In this document: in pieces, positions 13,770-26,886 of the stretch | Numbering within the stretch: position 1 is the stretch's first letter | Layout of the letters: the number at the start of each line of letters is the position of its first letter | Assembly: GCF_040869045.1 (NCBI RefSeq) | Contig: NC_090323.1 | Location: 38,682,066-38,746,065, forward strand | Direction of reading: 5' to 3' | DNA length: 64,000 bases | Source: Eurosta solidaginis | Lineage: Eukaryota > Arthropoda > Insecta > Diptera > Tephritidae | Made by a program: the position numbers and the translations under genes | The notes under the pieces: model-generated | Told to the model about the DNA's origin: nothing | What the model saw: the letters and a program-made list of their open reading frames with translations, nothing else | Databases searched by the model: none

Positions 13770-16700
13770 TTGAATTGTGTTATCAAATTGATATGTGAAC
13801 AATGAGAACTAAGCGTTTACAATAACATTTCCATATAAATTTTTTGTTATAGAAGACTAATTAGTCTATTTAATAAATAACTTTAATAGAAATTTTTAAT
13901 TAGTTAAACAAACAGGTTCATATTGACGCAGATTGCATAGAAATTAAATGAAAGTGGCTTTAACAAAACATTTTGCTATATTTGTTCATAAGAATATTTC
14001 CTAGTACTTGTTTGTTTATATCTACATATGTATATTTGCATAGTTGAATTGTGTTATCAAATTCAAATGTGAACAATGAGAATTAAGCGTTTACAATAAC
14101 ATTTCCATATAATATTTCTGTTATAGAAGCCTAATTAGCCTATTTAATAAATAACTTTAACCGAAATTTTTAATTGGTTAAACAAGCAGGTTCACATTGA
14201 CGCATATTGCAGAGAAATTAAATGAACGTGGCTTTAACAAAACAGTTTGCTATACTTTTTCATATGAAAATTTCCTAGTACTTGTTTCTTTATATATACA
14301 TATGTGTATTTGCACAGTTGAATTGTGTTATCAAATTGATATGTGAACAATGAGAACTAAGCGTTTACAATAACATTTCCATATACATTTTCTATTATAG
14401 AAGCCTAATTAGCCTATTTAATAAATAACTTTAAAGGAAATTTTTAATTAGTTAAACAAACAGGTTCATATTGAAGCATATTGCAGAGAAATTAAATGAA
14501 CGTGGCTTTAACAAAACAGTTTGCTATACTTTTTCATATGAAAATTTCCTAGTACTTGTTTCTTTATATATACATATGTGTATTTGCACAGTTGAATTGT
14601 GTTATCAAATTGATATGTGAACAATGATAACTAAGCGTTTACAATAACATTTCCATATAAATTTTATGTTTTAGAAGCCTAATTAGCCTATTTAATAAAT
14701 AACTTTAATGGAAATGTTTAATTAGTTAAACAAACAGATATACTGACGCATATTGCAGAGAAAATAAATGAACGTGGCTTTGACAAAACATTTTGCTATA
14801 CTTTTTCATATGAAAATTTCCTGGTACTTGTTTCTTTATATATACATATGTATACTTGCACAGTTGAATTGTGTTATCAAATTGATATGTGAACAATGAG
14901 AACTAAGCGTTTACAAAACATTTCCATAAAAAGTTTCTGTTTTAGAAGCCTAATTAGCCTATTTAATAAATAACTTTAATGGAAATTTTTAATTAGTTAA
15001 ACAAACAGGTTTATATTGAAGCATATTGCAGAGAAATTAAATGAACGTGGCTTTAACAAAACAGTTTGCTATACTTTTTCATATGAAAATTTCCTAGTAC
15101 TTGTTTCTTTATATCTACATATGTATATTTGCACAGTTGAAGTGTGTTATCAAATTCATATGTGAACAATGAGAATTAAGCATTTACAATAATATTTCCA
15201 TATACACTTTCTGTTATAGAAGCCTAATTAGCCTATTTAATAAATAAATTTAATGGAAATTTTTAATTAGTTAAACAAACAGGTTCATATTGACGCATAT
15301 TGCAGAGAAATTAAATGAACGTGGCTTTGCATAGTTGAATTGTGTTATCAAATTCATATGTGAACAATGAGAACTAAGCGTTTACAATAACATTTCCATA
15401 TACATTTTCTATTATAGAAGCCTACTTAGCCTATTTAATAAACAACTTTAATGAAAATTTTTAATTAGTTAAACAAACAGGTTCATATTGATGCATATTG
15501 CAGAGAAATTAAATGAACGTGGCTTTAACAAAACAGTTTGCTATACTTTTTCATATGAAAATTTCCTGGTACTTGTTTCTTTATATATACATATGTGTAT
15601 TTGCACAGTTGAATTGTGTTATCAAATTGATATGTGAACAATGAGAACTAAGCGTTTACAATAACATTTCCATATAAATTTTCTGTTATAGAAGCCTAAT
15701 TAGCCTATTTAATAAATAACTTTAATCGAAATTTTTAATTGGTTAAACAGGTTCATATTGAAGCACATTGCAGAGAAATTAAATGAACGTGGCTTTGAAA
15801 AAACATTTTGCTATACTTTTTCATATGAAAATTTTCTGGTACTTGTTTCTTTATATATACATATGTATATTTGCACAGTTGAATTGTGTTATCAAATTGA
15901 TATGTGAACAATGAGAACTAAGCGTTTACAATAACATTTCCATATAAATTTTATGTTTTAGAAGCCTAATTAGCCAATTTAATAAATAACTTTAATGGAA
16001 ATGTTTAATTAGTTAAACAAACAGATATACTGACGCATATTGCAGAGAAAATAAATGAACGTGGCTTTGACAAAACATTTTGCTATACTTTTTCATATGA
16101 AAATTTCCTGGTACTTGTTTCTTTATATATACATATGTATACTTGCACAGTTGAATTGTGTTATCAAATTGATATGTGAACAATGAGAACTAAGCGTTTA
16201 CAATAACATTTCCATAAAGAGTTTCTGTTTTAGAAGCCTAATTAGTCTATTTAATAAATAACTTTAATGGAAATTTTTAATTAGTTAAACAAACAGGTTC
16301 ATATTGAAGCATATTGCAGAGAAATTAAATGAACGTGGCTTTAACAAAACAGTTTGCTATACTTTTTCATATGAAAATTTCCTAGTACTTGTTTCTTTAT
16401 ATATACATATGTGTATTTGCACAGTTGAATTGTGTTATCAAATTGATATGTGAACAATGAGAACTAAGCGTTTACAATAACATTTCCATATAAATTTTCT
16501 GTTTTAGAAGCCTAATTAGCCTATTTAATAAATAACTTTAATGGAAATTTTTAATTAGTTAAACAAACAGGTTCATATTGAAGCATATTGCAGAGAAATT
16601 AAATGAACGTGGCTTTAACAAAACAGTTTGCTATACTTTTTCATATGAAAATTTCCTAGTACTTGTTTCTTTATATATACATATGTGTATTTGCACAGTT

Positions 16701-19700
16701 GAATTGTGTAATTAGCCTATTTAATAAATAACTTTAATCGGAATTTTTAATTGGTTAAACAAACAGGTTCATATTGACGCATATTGCAGAGAAATTAAAT
16801 GAAAGTGGTTTTAACAAAACAGTTTGCTATACTTTTTCATATGAAAATTTCCTAGTACTTGTTTCTTTATATATACATATGTGTATTTGCACAGTTGAAT
16901 TGTGTTATCAAACTGATATGTGAACAATGAGAACTAAGCGTTTACAATAACATTTCCATATAAATTTTCTGTTTTAGAAGCCTAATTAGCCTATTTAATA
17001 AATAACTTTAATGGAAATTTTTAATTGTTAAAACAAACAGGTTCATATTGACGCATATTGCAGAGAAATTAAATGAACGTGGCTTTAACAAAACAGTTTG
17101 CTATACTTTTTCATATGAAAATTTCCTAGTACTTGTTTCTTTATATATACATATGTGTATTTGCACAGTTGAATTGTGTTATCAAATTGATATGTGAACA
17201 ATGAGAACTAAGCGTTTGCAATAACATTTCCATATAAATTTTCTATTATAGAAGCCTAATTAGCCTATTTAATAAATAACTTTAATGAAAATTTTTAATT
17301 AGTTAAACAAACAGGTTCATATTGACGCATATTGCAGAGAAATTAAATGAACGTGGCTTTAACAAAACAGTTTGCTATACTTTTTCATATGAAAATTTCC
17401 TAGTACTTGTTTCTTTATATATACATATGTGTATTTGCACAGTTGAATTGTGTTATCAAACTGATATGTGAACAATGAGAACTAAGCGTTTACAATAACA
17501 TTTCCATATAAATTTTCTGTTTTAGAAGCCTAATTAGCCTATTTAATAAATAACTTTAATGGAAATTTTTAATTGTTAAAACAAACAGGTTCATATTGAC
17601 GCATATTGCAGAGAAATTAAATGAACGTGGATTTAACAAAACAGTTTGCTATACTTTTTCATATGAAAATTTCCTAGTACTTGTTTGTTTATATCTACAT
17701 ATGTATATTTGCACAGTTGAATTGTGTTATCAAATTCATATGTGAACAATGAGAATTAAGCATTTACAATAACATTTCCATATAAATTTTCTGTTATAGA
17801 AGACTAATTTGCCTATTTAATAAATAACTTTAATGGAAATTTTTAATTAGTTAAACAAACAGGTTCATATTGACGCATATTGCAGAGAAATTAAATGAAC
17901 GTGGCTTTAACAAAACAGTTTGCTATACTTTTTCATATGAAAATTTCCTAGTACTTGTTTGTTTATATCTACATATGTATATTTGCACAGTTGAATTGTG
18001 TTATCAAATTCGTATGTGAACAATGAGAATTAAGCATTTACAATAACATTTCCATATACACTTTCTGTTATAGAAGCCTAATTAGCCTATTTAATAAATA
18101 ACTTTAATGGAAATTTTTAATTAGTTAAACAAACAGGTTCATATTGCCGCATATTGCAGAGAAATTAAATGAACGTGGCTTTAACAAAACAGTTTGCTAT
18201 ACTTTTTCATATGAACATTTCCTAGTACTTGCTTCCTTATATTTACATACGTATATTTCCACAGTTGAATTGTGTTATCAAATTCATATGTGAACAATGA
18301 GAATTCAGCATTTACAATAATATTTCCATATACACTTTCTGTTATAGAAGCCTAATTAGTCTATTTAATAAATAACTTTAATGGAAATTTTTAATTAGTT
18401 AAACAAACAGGTTCATATTGACGCATATTGCATAGAAATTAAATCAACGTGGCTTTAACAAAACATTTTGCTATACTTTTTCATATGAAAATTTCCTAGT
18501 ACTTGTTTCTTTATATATACATATGTATATTTGCACAGTTGAATTGTGTTATCAAATTGATATGTGAACAATGAGAACTAAGCGTTTACAATAACATTTC
18601 CATATAAAGTTTTTGTTATAGAAGACTAATTAGCCTATTTAATAAATAACTTTAATGGAAATTTTTAATTAGTTAAACAAACAGGTTCATATTGACGCAT
18701 ATTGCAGAGAAATTAAATCAACGTGGCTTTAACCAAACAGTTTGCTATACTTTTTCATATGAAAATTTCCTGGTACTTGTTTCTTTATATATACATATGT
18801 GTATTTGCACAGTTGAATTGTGTTATCAAATTGATATGTGAACAATCAGAACGAAGCGTTTACAATAACATTTCCATATAAATTTTCTGTTATAGAAACC
18901 TAATTAGCCTATTTAATAAATAACTTTAATCGAAATTTTTAATTGGTTAAACAGGTTCATATTGAAGCACATTGCAGAGAAATTAAATGAACGTGGCTTT
19001 GAAAAAACATTTTGCTATACTTTTTCATATGAAAATTTTCTGGTACTTTTTTCTTTATATATACATATGTATATTTGCACAGTTGAATTGTGTTATCAAA
19101 TTGATATGTGAACAATGAGAACTAAGCGTTTACAATAACATTTCCATATAAAGTTTTTGTTATAGAAGACTAATTAGCCTATTTAATAAATAACTTTAAT
19201 GGAAATTTTTAATTAGTTAAACAAACAGGTTCATATTGACGCAGATTGCATAGAAATTAAATCAACGTGGCTTTAACAAAACATTTTGCTATACTTTTTC
19301 ATATGAAAATTTCCTAGTACTTGTTTCTTTATATATACATATGTGTATTTGCACAGTTGAATTGTGTTATCAAATTGATATGCGAAAAATGAGAACTAAG
19401 CGTTTACAATAACATTTCCATATAAATTTTATGTTTTAGAAGCCTAATTAGCCTATTTAATAAATAACTTTAATGGAAATGTTTAATTAGTTAAACAAAC
19501 AGATATATTGACGCATATTGCAGAGAAAATAAATGAACGTGGCTTTGACAAAACATTTTGCTATACTTTTTCATATGAAAATTTCCTAGTACTTGTTTCT
19601 TTATATATACGTATGTGTATTTGCACAGTTGAATTGTGTTATCAAATTGATATGTGAACAATGAGAACTAAGCGTTTACAATAACATTTCCATATAAATT

Positions 19701-20160
19701 TTCTGTTTTAGAAGCCTAATTAGCCTATTTAATAAATAACTTTAATGGAAATTTTTAATTAGTTAAACAAACAGGTTCATATTGAAGCATATTGCAGAGA
19801 AATTAAATGAACGTGGCTTTAACAAAACAGTTTGCTATACTTTTTCATATGAAAATTTCCTAGTACTTGTTTCTTTATAAATACATATGTGTATTTGCAC
19901 AGTTGAATTGTGTTATTAAATTGATATGTGAACAATGAGAACTAAGCGTTTACAATAACATTTCCATATAAATTTTCTGTTTTAGAAGCCTAATTAGCCT
20001 ATTTAATAAATAACTTTAATGGAAATTTTTAATTAGTTAAACAAACAGATATACTGACGCATATTGCAGAGAAATTAAATGAACGTGGCTTTGACAAAAC
20101 ATTTTGCTATACTTTTTCATATGAAAATTTACTGGTACTTGTTTCTTTATATATACATAT

Positions 20161-20402
20161 AAAGGCAAATTTGCTGACATTGCGGTTCCCACAGAAGTCA
20201 CAGCTCAACGCAGATGTGTAGGTACATATTTTGTGTCGAGTTGTATGTAGGTATGTAAGTATGTATGCTTAAAGTAAATATGTATGCTTCAAGCAAATAT
20301 GTATGTAAGAATATGTTTAGAATAATTTTGTATAAATAAGCTGACAATATTTGAATAAAGAGCAGTCGCTCATTGCCACTCGCAAAACCAACTATTCTTG
20401 AA
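20161..20402 (+). mobile_element. LTR-like fragment in satellite, copy 4
   Basis: Same junctions. It is 12 bp shorter because one TATGTAAGTATG unit is missing. It lies 9027 bp after copy 1, the same offset as the surrounding satellite, so it was carried by that block duplication. Confidence 0.6.
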
Positions 20403-23396
20403 TTGAATTGTGTTATCAAATTGATATGTGAACAATGAGAACTAAGCGTTTACAATAACATTTCCATATAAATTTTTTGTTATAGAAGACTAATTAGTCT
20501 ATTTAATAAATAACTTTAATAGAAATTTTTAATTAGTTAAACAAACAGGTTCACATTGACGCATATTGCAGAGAAATTAAATGAACGTGGCTTTAACAAA
20601 ACAGTTTGCTATACTTTTTCATATGAAAATTTCCTAGTACTTGTTTCTTTATATATACATATGTGTATTTGCACAGTTGAATTGTGTTATCAAATTGATA
20701 TGTGAACAATGAGAATTAAGCGTTTACAATAACATTTCCATATAATATTTCTGTTATAGAAGCCTAATTAGCCTATTTAATAAATAACTTTAACCGAAAT
20801 TTTTAATTGGTTAAACAAGCAGGTTCACATTGACGCATATTGCAGAGAAATTAAATGAACGTGGCTTTAACAAAACAGTTTGCTATACTTTTTCATATGA
20901 AAATTTCCTAGTACTTGTTTCTTTATATATACATATGTGTATTTGCACAGTTGAATTGTGTTATCAAATTGATATGTGAACAATGAGAACTAAGCGTTTA
21001 CAATAACACTTCCATATACATTTTCTATTATAGAAGCCTAATTAGCCTATTTAATAAATAACTTTAAAGGAAATTTTTAATTAGTTAAACAAACAGGTTC
21101 ATATTGAAGCATATTGCAGAGAAATTAAATGAACGTGGCTTTAACAAAACAGTTTGCTATACTTTTTCATATGAAAATTTCCTAGTACTTGTTTGTTTAT
21201 ATCTACATATGTATATTTGCATAGTTGAATTGTGTTATAAAATTCAAAAGTGAACAATGAGAATTAAGCGTTTACAATAACATTTCCATATAATATTTCT
21301 GTTATAGAAGCCTAATTAGCCTATTTAATAAATAACTTTAACCGAAATTTTTAATTGGTTAAACAAGCAGGTTCACATTGACGCATATTGCAGAGAAATT
21401 AAATGAACGTGGCTTTAACAAAACAGTTTGCTATACTTTTTCATATGAAAATTTCCTAGTACTTGTTTCTTTATATATACATATGTGTATTTGCACAGTT
21501 GAATTGTGTTATCAAATTGATATGTGAACAATGAGAACTAAGCGTTTACAATAACACTTCCATATACATTTTCTATTATAGAAGCCTAATTAGCCTATTT
21601 AATAAATAACTTTAAAGGAAATTTTTAATTAGTTAAACAAACAGGTTCATATTGAAGCATATTGCAGAGAAATTAAATGAACGTGGCTTTAACAAAACAG
21701 TTTGCTATACTTTTTCATATGAAAATTTCCTAGTACTTGTTTCTTTATATATACATATGTGTATTTGCACAGTTGAATTGTGTTATCAAATTGATATGTG
21801 AACAATGATAACTAAGCGTTTACAATAACATTTCCATATAAATTTTATGTTTTAGAAGCCTAATTAGCCTATTTAATAAATAACTTTAATGGAAATTTTT
21901 AATTAGTTAAACAAACAGATATACTGACGCATATTGCAGAGAAAATAAATGAACGTGGCTTTGACAAAACATTTTGCTATACTTTTTCATATGAAAATTT
22001 CCTGGTACTTGTTTCTTTATATATACATATGTATACTTGCACAGTTGAATTGTGTTATCAAATTGATATGTGAACAATGAGAACTAAGCGTTTACAAAAC
22101 ATTTCCATAAAAAGTTTCTGTTTTAGAAGCCTAATTAGCCTATTTAATAAATAACTTTAATGGAAATTTTTAATTAGTTAAACAAACAGGTTCATATTGA
22201 AGCATATTGCAGAGAAATTAAATGAACGTGGCTTTAACAAAACAGTTTGCTATACTTTTTCATATGAAAATTTCCTAGTACTTGTTTCTTTATATATACA
22301 TATGTGTATTTGCACAGTTGAATTGTGTTATCAAATTGATATGTGAACAATGAGAACTAAGCGTTTACAATAACATTTCCATATAAATTTTCTGTTTTAG
22401 AAGCCTAATTAGCCTATTTAATAAATAACTTTAATGGAAATTTTTAATTGTTAAAACAAACAGGTTCATATTGACGCATATTGCAGAGAAATTAAATGAA
22501 CGTGGCTTTAACAAAACAGTTTGCTATACTTTTTCATATGAAAATTTCCTAGTACTTGTTTGTTTATATCTACATATGTATATTTGCACAGTTGAATTGT
22601 GTTATCAAATTCATATGTGAACAATGAGAATTAAGCATTTACAATAACATTTCCATATAAATTTTCTGTTATAGAAGCCTAATTAGCCTATTTAATAAAT
22701 AACTTTAACCGAAATTTTTAATTGGTTAAACAAGCAGGTTCACATTGACGCATATTGCAGAGAAAATAAATGAACGTGGCTTTGACAAAACATTTTGCTA
22801 TACTTTTTCATATGAAAATTTCCTGGTACTTGTTTCTTTATATATACATATGTATACTTGCACAGTTGAATTGTGTTATCAAATTGATATGTGAACAATG
22901 AGAACTAAGCGTTTACAAAACATTTCCATAAAAAGTTTCTGTTTTAGAAGCCTAATTAGCCTATTTAATAAATAACTTTAATGGAAATTTTTAATTAGTT
23001 AAACAAACAGATTCATATTGAAGCATATTGCAGAGAAATTAAATGAACGTGGCTTTAACAAAACAGTTTGCTATACTTTTTCATATGAAAATTTCCTAGT
23101 ACTTGTTTCTTTATATATACATATGTGTATTTGCACAGTTGAATTGTGTTATCAAATTGATATGTGAACAATGAGAACTAAGCGTTTACAATAACATTTC
23201 CATATAAATTTTCTGTTTTAGAAGCCTAATTAGCCTATTTAATAAATAACTTTAATGGAAATTTTTTATTAGTTAAACAAACAGATATACTGACGCATAT
23301 TGCAGAGAAATTAAATGAACGTGGCTTTGACAAAACATTTTGCTATACTTTTTCATATGAAAATTTCCTGGTACTTGTTTCTTTATATATACATAT

Positions 23397-23647
23397 AAAG
23401 GCAAATTTGATGACATTGCGGTTCCCACAGAAGTCACAGCTCAACGCAGATGTGTAGGTACATATTTTGTGTCGAGTTGTATGTAGGTATGTAAGTATGT
23501 ATGCTTAAAGTAAATATGTATGTAAGTATGTATGCTTCAAGCAAATATGTATGTAAGAATATGTTTAGAATAATTTAGTATAAATAAGCTGACAATATTT
23601 GAATAAAGAGCATTCGCTCATTGCCACTCGCAAAACCGACTATTCTT
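23397..23647 (+). mobile_element. LTR-like fragment, copy 5, at the end of the array
   Basis: Same sequence and left junction as the other copies. After GACTATTCTT it does not return to satellite but continues into TTTTTAATCTTTTATACTCAC. This copy may keep sequence that lay next to the LTR-like piece before amplification (23648-23797), interrupted at 23798 by the Tc1 element. No coding capacity was recognised there. Confidence 0.55.
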
Positions 23648-24159
23648 TTTTAATCTTTTATACTCACCGATATCACTTAATTTGGCATGACTCTTACTAC
23701 AACACATACCTGGTGTTTCATTTGGCCCCTTCCTATCCTTACAAAAAACGCAATATTCACTTATGCGGCCAAAGAAAAGTGGAGAATTTTCCATATACAG
23801 TGGCTCATAGCTTATTTCGTGTGCCTGTATGTTAAACTAAAGAATTGTAAAATTATGTTTATTCGTTTTACTTAAAAAAAATATTTAATGCACAATCAAA
23901 GAAAAATTATTTGTAATTACAAACACGTATAAATGCATTCAAATTTTTTCTGCTTTAGTAGAATATTTACAACAAAAACAGAATACTAGGTAAATCGACG
24001 TCACAGCTTATTTCGTGTGTACACTTTTACCGTTATCCGCGCCAGTAAACCGATTAGCAATTATAGGAAATTTGTTTTGCATAGTATATTAGATTATATC
24101 CTTATATAGTTTACACATTGAAAGTAGTCGGTTGTACAGCTTAATTGAAAAATACCGTG

Positions 24160-25171
24160 ATGGGTCGTCGTACTTCGATTGAAAACACGAATTAGTGATT
24201 TCGCATTACAAAAATGGAAAGTCGCAGAAAAAAATTGCTGAAATTGTAAATTTAAGTATTTCCCCAGTACAGTACATTATTCAACGCTTTTCTCGTGAAA
24301 ACAGAGTGGTTGACAAAGGCCGCCATTCTCCAAACAAAATTTTTACAGGAGCTGATGAAAGGTGGATATTAAGAAAAATTAAAAAAGACCCAAGTATTAG
24401 TGCGCCAGCTTTGACAAAAGAGTTTGAAAAAGTACTTGATAAGTCATGTAATCCTGAAACAATAAGAAGAGTTCTGCGCAAAGCTGATTTCCATAGTCAG
24501 ACAGCTCGAAATAAACCGTTTGTTAATGTAACAGAAAATTAAGGGTGGAGTTTGCCGAAACCGTGTTAATAAAGACCAAACATTTTGGAATGACGTTATT
24601 TCCGCCGACGAAACAAAATACAACCTCTTTGGTTCCAATGGGAAGTCTTTCGTTTGGCGTAAGCCCAACGCGGAGCTGGAACCGAAGAATCTGCATGGTA
24701 CAGTAAAACACGGTGGGGCCATGTAACGGTTTGCGGCAGCATGCCATCAGCTGGTGTCGGAAACTTGGTTTTCATTAACGGAATTATGGCTAAAACAGTT
24801 TATTTGAATTTATTAAAAAATAATTTACTAGAAAGTGCTGGAAAATTCGGCGTTCGGGACAGGTTCAGGTTCTATCAGGACAATGATCCGAAGCATAAGT
24901 CGGAATTAGTGCAACGGTGGCTTATATGGAATTGTCCTCATGTGATAAAAACGCCAGCACAATCACTTGATCTCAATCTAATTGAGAATTTATGGAATAT
25001 TCTGGAGCAAAAATCAGAAAACATAACATAAGCAACAAACAAGATCTAAAAACAGCATTGCAAGTGGAGTGGGAGAAAATATCTCCTGAATACACTGGAA
25101 AACTTGTTAGCTCCATGCAACCCCTGCTAAAAGCTGTATTAAAACAAAAAGGCTACCCTACAAAATATTAG
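24160..25171 (+). pseudogene. Tc1-like transposase, broken
   Basis: Would cut and paste its own transposon in the nucleus. The reading begins MGRRTSIEN at 24160 and meets a stop and frame change near 24193. It continues from 24195 with a helix-turn-helix-like part (HYKNGKSQKKIAEIV). The frame stops at 24540 and resumes after a shift with ADETKYNLFG, holding the first catalytic Asp. After another break near 24725 comes GVGNLVFINGIMAKT, then YQDNDPKHKS with the second Asp and LNLIENLW with the Glu. Exactly 34 residues separate that Asp and Glu, the DD34E spacing of the Tc1 clade. A last shift near 25030 precedes the terminal part, stop at 25169-25171. At least four lesions make it inactive. Total length is near the usual 340 residues. 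Confidence 0.9.
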
Positions 25172-25541
25172 ATTAGTAAAAACTTGATAAAATTTAAAAA
25201 AACTTTTACGTATTTTCGAGTTTGGTTAAGCACACGAAATAAGGTGTGACGTAGATTGACTTATAATTTTGATTTTGCTGTAAATATATTACTTAAGAAG
25301 AAATTATTAAGCTATTGCATAGATTTTATCGCGGGCTTGGCGACTAAATAAAAAAAAACCGTAACGGATATTTGTCAAAAAAGGTTCGTAAAGGTTCGGT
25401 GTTAGCAAGAGGCCAAATACATAAAATTGGATCTCTATCATAAACACCGGTGGGCACCACTACATTTACACGGTTACCAAATTGAGAATGCGTTAATAAA
25501 CACGAACGCGTAGCGAGCACGAAAGCAAAATCAATTATTTA

Positions 25542-25657
25542 TTTAGTTTGATTTCATTGCTTGAACGGTGAGCACGTGTCACACGCACTCTTTGGTACTC
25601 TGTTTTAAGCGCGCGTGTGACACTTCCTCACCGTACGACCATCAAAATCAAACTAAA
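25542..25657. repeat. Hairpin-forming inverted repeat
   Basis: TTTAGTTTGATTTCATTGC... pairs with ...CATCAAAATCAAACTAAA across roughly 45-bp arms. The inner part, CGGTGAGCACGTGTCACACG against CGTGTGACACTTCCTCACCG, has only two or three mismatches. The spacer is short (about 25 bp). It could be a small foldback/MITE or a structured segment of a larger element. Confidence 0.75.
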
Positions 25658-25704
25658 AGAGCTGTCGTTGCTATCGCTTATCGTATACATATATGGTCGC
25701 TTAC

Positions 25705-25968
25705 AAGCCAACCTAATAAAACCGCACTGCGTTTTTTTAGCGCCCGCAAACAACCGGCGTTTTTTGCCCTAACCCAAATAAGCATGCGTTGCGACAATGT
25801 AAAGCATGTGTGCAAACGTCAAATCTAAATGTCACGCAGAACAAAAATTGGAAATCGAGTTAGGTTTTCACGCAGCAAATTCAATTTGAGTTGCTCTCAT
25901 ACAAGTTGTATGTGCATGAGACATTTTTGACAGAAAATGACTTGCGTGCGTTTATATTAGGTTGGCTT
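25705..25968. mobile_element. Possible MITE with AAGCCAACCTAATA ends
   Basis: A left terminus AAGCCAACCTAATAAAACCG is mirrored at the right by TTTATATTAGGTTGGCTT. The termini match over about 25 bp with a few differences and enclose 264 bp. The interior has no coding frame I recognise. I do not see an obvious target-site duplication, so a MITE is only the simplest reading. Confidence 0.5.
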
Positions 25969-26004
25969 CATAGCAGGTGCTAAGCTCACGCCCACCCCGG
26001 ATCA

Positions 26005-26886
26005 TAAAGTTAAAGTTAAAGTGAATGTTAAAGTTAAAGTTAAAGCGAAAGTTAAAGTTAAAAATAAAGTTAAAGTTAAACTTAAAGTTAAAGTTAAAGT
26101 TAAGGTTAAAGTTAACGTTATAGTTCAAGTTAAAGTTAAAGTTAAAGTGAATGTTAAAGTTAAAGCGAAAGTTAAAGTTAAAGTTAAAAATAAAGTTAAA
26201 GTGAAAGTTAAAGTTAAGGTTGAAGTTAAAGTTAAAGTCAAAGTTAAAGTTAAAGTTAAAGTTAAGGTTAAAGTTAAAGTTAATGTTAAAGTTAAAAATA
26301 AAGTTAAAGTTAAAGTTAAAGTTAAAGTTAAAGTGAAAGTTAAAGTTAAAGTTAAGGTTAAAGTTAAAGTTAAAGTCAAAGTTAAAGTTAAAGTTAATGT
26401 TAAGGTTAAAGTTAAAGTTGAAGTTAAAGTTAAAGTAAAAGTAATTGTTAAAGTTAAAGTCAAAGTTAAAGTTAAAGTGAATGTTAAAGTTAAAGCGAAA
26501 GTTAAAGTTAAAGTTAAAAATAAAAATAAAGTTAACGTTAAAGTTAAAGTTGAAGTGAAAGTTAAAGTTAAATTTAAAGTTAAAGTTAAATTTAAAATTA
26601 AAGTTAAAGTTAAAGTGAATGTTAAAGTTAAAGCGAAAGTTAAAGTTAAAAATAAAGTTAAAGTTAAAGGTAAAATGAAAGTTAAAGTCTAAGTCAAAGT
26701 CAAAGTTAAAGTTAAAGTTAAAGTTAAAGTTAAATTTAAATTTAAATTTAAAGTTACAGTTAAAGTTAAAGTTAAAGTTAAAGTGAATGTTAAAGTTAAA
26801 GTTAAAAATAAAGTTAAAGTTAAAGTGAATGCTAAAGTTAAAGTTAAAGTTAAAAATAAAGTTAAAATTAAAGTGAAAGTTAAATA
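26005..26886. repeat. (TTAAAG)n hexanucleotide array
   Basis: About 145 hexamers of AAAGTT with variant units (AAAGTG, AATGTT, AAAGCG, AAAAAT, AAGGTT, AATTTA). Variants recur in a fixed order, for example GTGAATGTTAAAGTTAAAGC near 26020, 26150, 26480 and 26612, so there is a higher-order period. A 223-codon plus-strand frame of alternating Lys and Val (26021-26692) and a 112-codon Leu/Thr frame on the other strand are by-products of the six-base period. Confidence 0.95.

Larger units (their letters stand above)
9492..23396. repeat. AT-rich satellite array, ~274-bp unit, block 2
   Basis: Continuation of the same satellite, about 47 units. Larger duplicated blocks are visible. Bases 1 to about 3110 correspond to 15002 to about 18385; the offset is 15001 at first and 14727 after one monomer has been lost. 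Bases of about 10120-11390 match 19147-20400 at offset 9027. Bases from 11459 match those from 13842 at offset 2383. Four LTR-like fragments (11134, 13016, 13516, 20161) are embedded at one fixed site of the unit, and a fifth ends the array. One short 198-bp unit recurs at 15322. The array has no genes. Confidence 0.97.

Noticed and set aside
20198..20419. 73-codon minus-strand frame inside the satellite
   Set aside because: It lies across the LTR-like fragment and satellite border; no motif, and other copies of the fragment do not keep it.
1..23396. CRISPR array
   Set aside because: Repeats are ~274-bp head-to-tail units without spacers, in a eukaryotic setting.
26021..26692. 223-residue Lys-Val protein
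   Set aside because: Direct product of a six-base repeat (TTAAAG); the opposite strand gives an equally open Leu-Thr frame.
26005..26886. Telomeric repeat
   Set aside because: The unit TTAAAG is not an insect telomere repeat, it carries many variants, and it is internal to a transposon.
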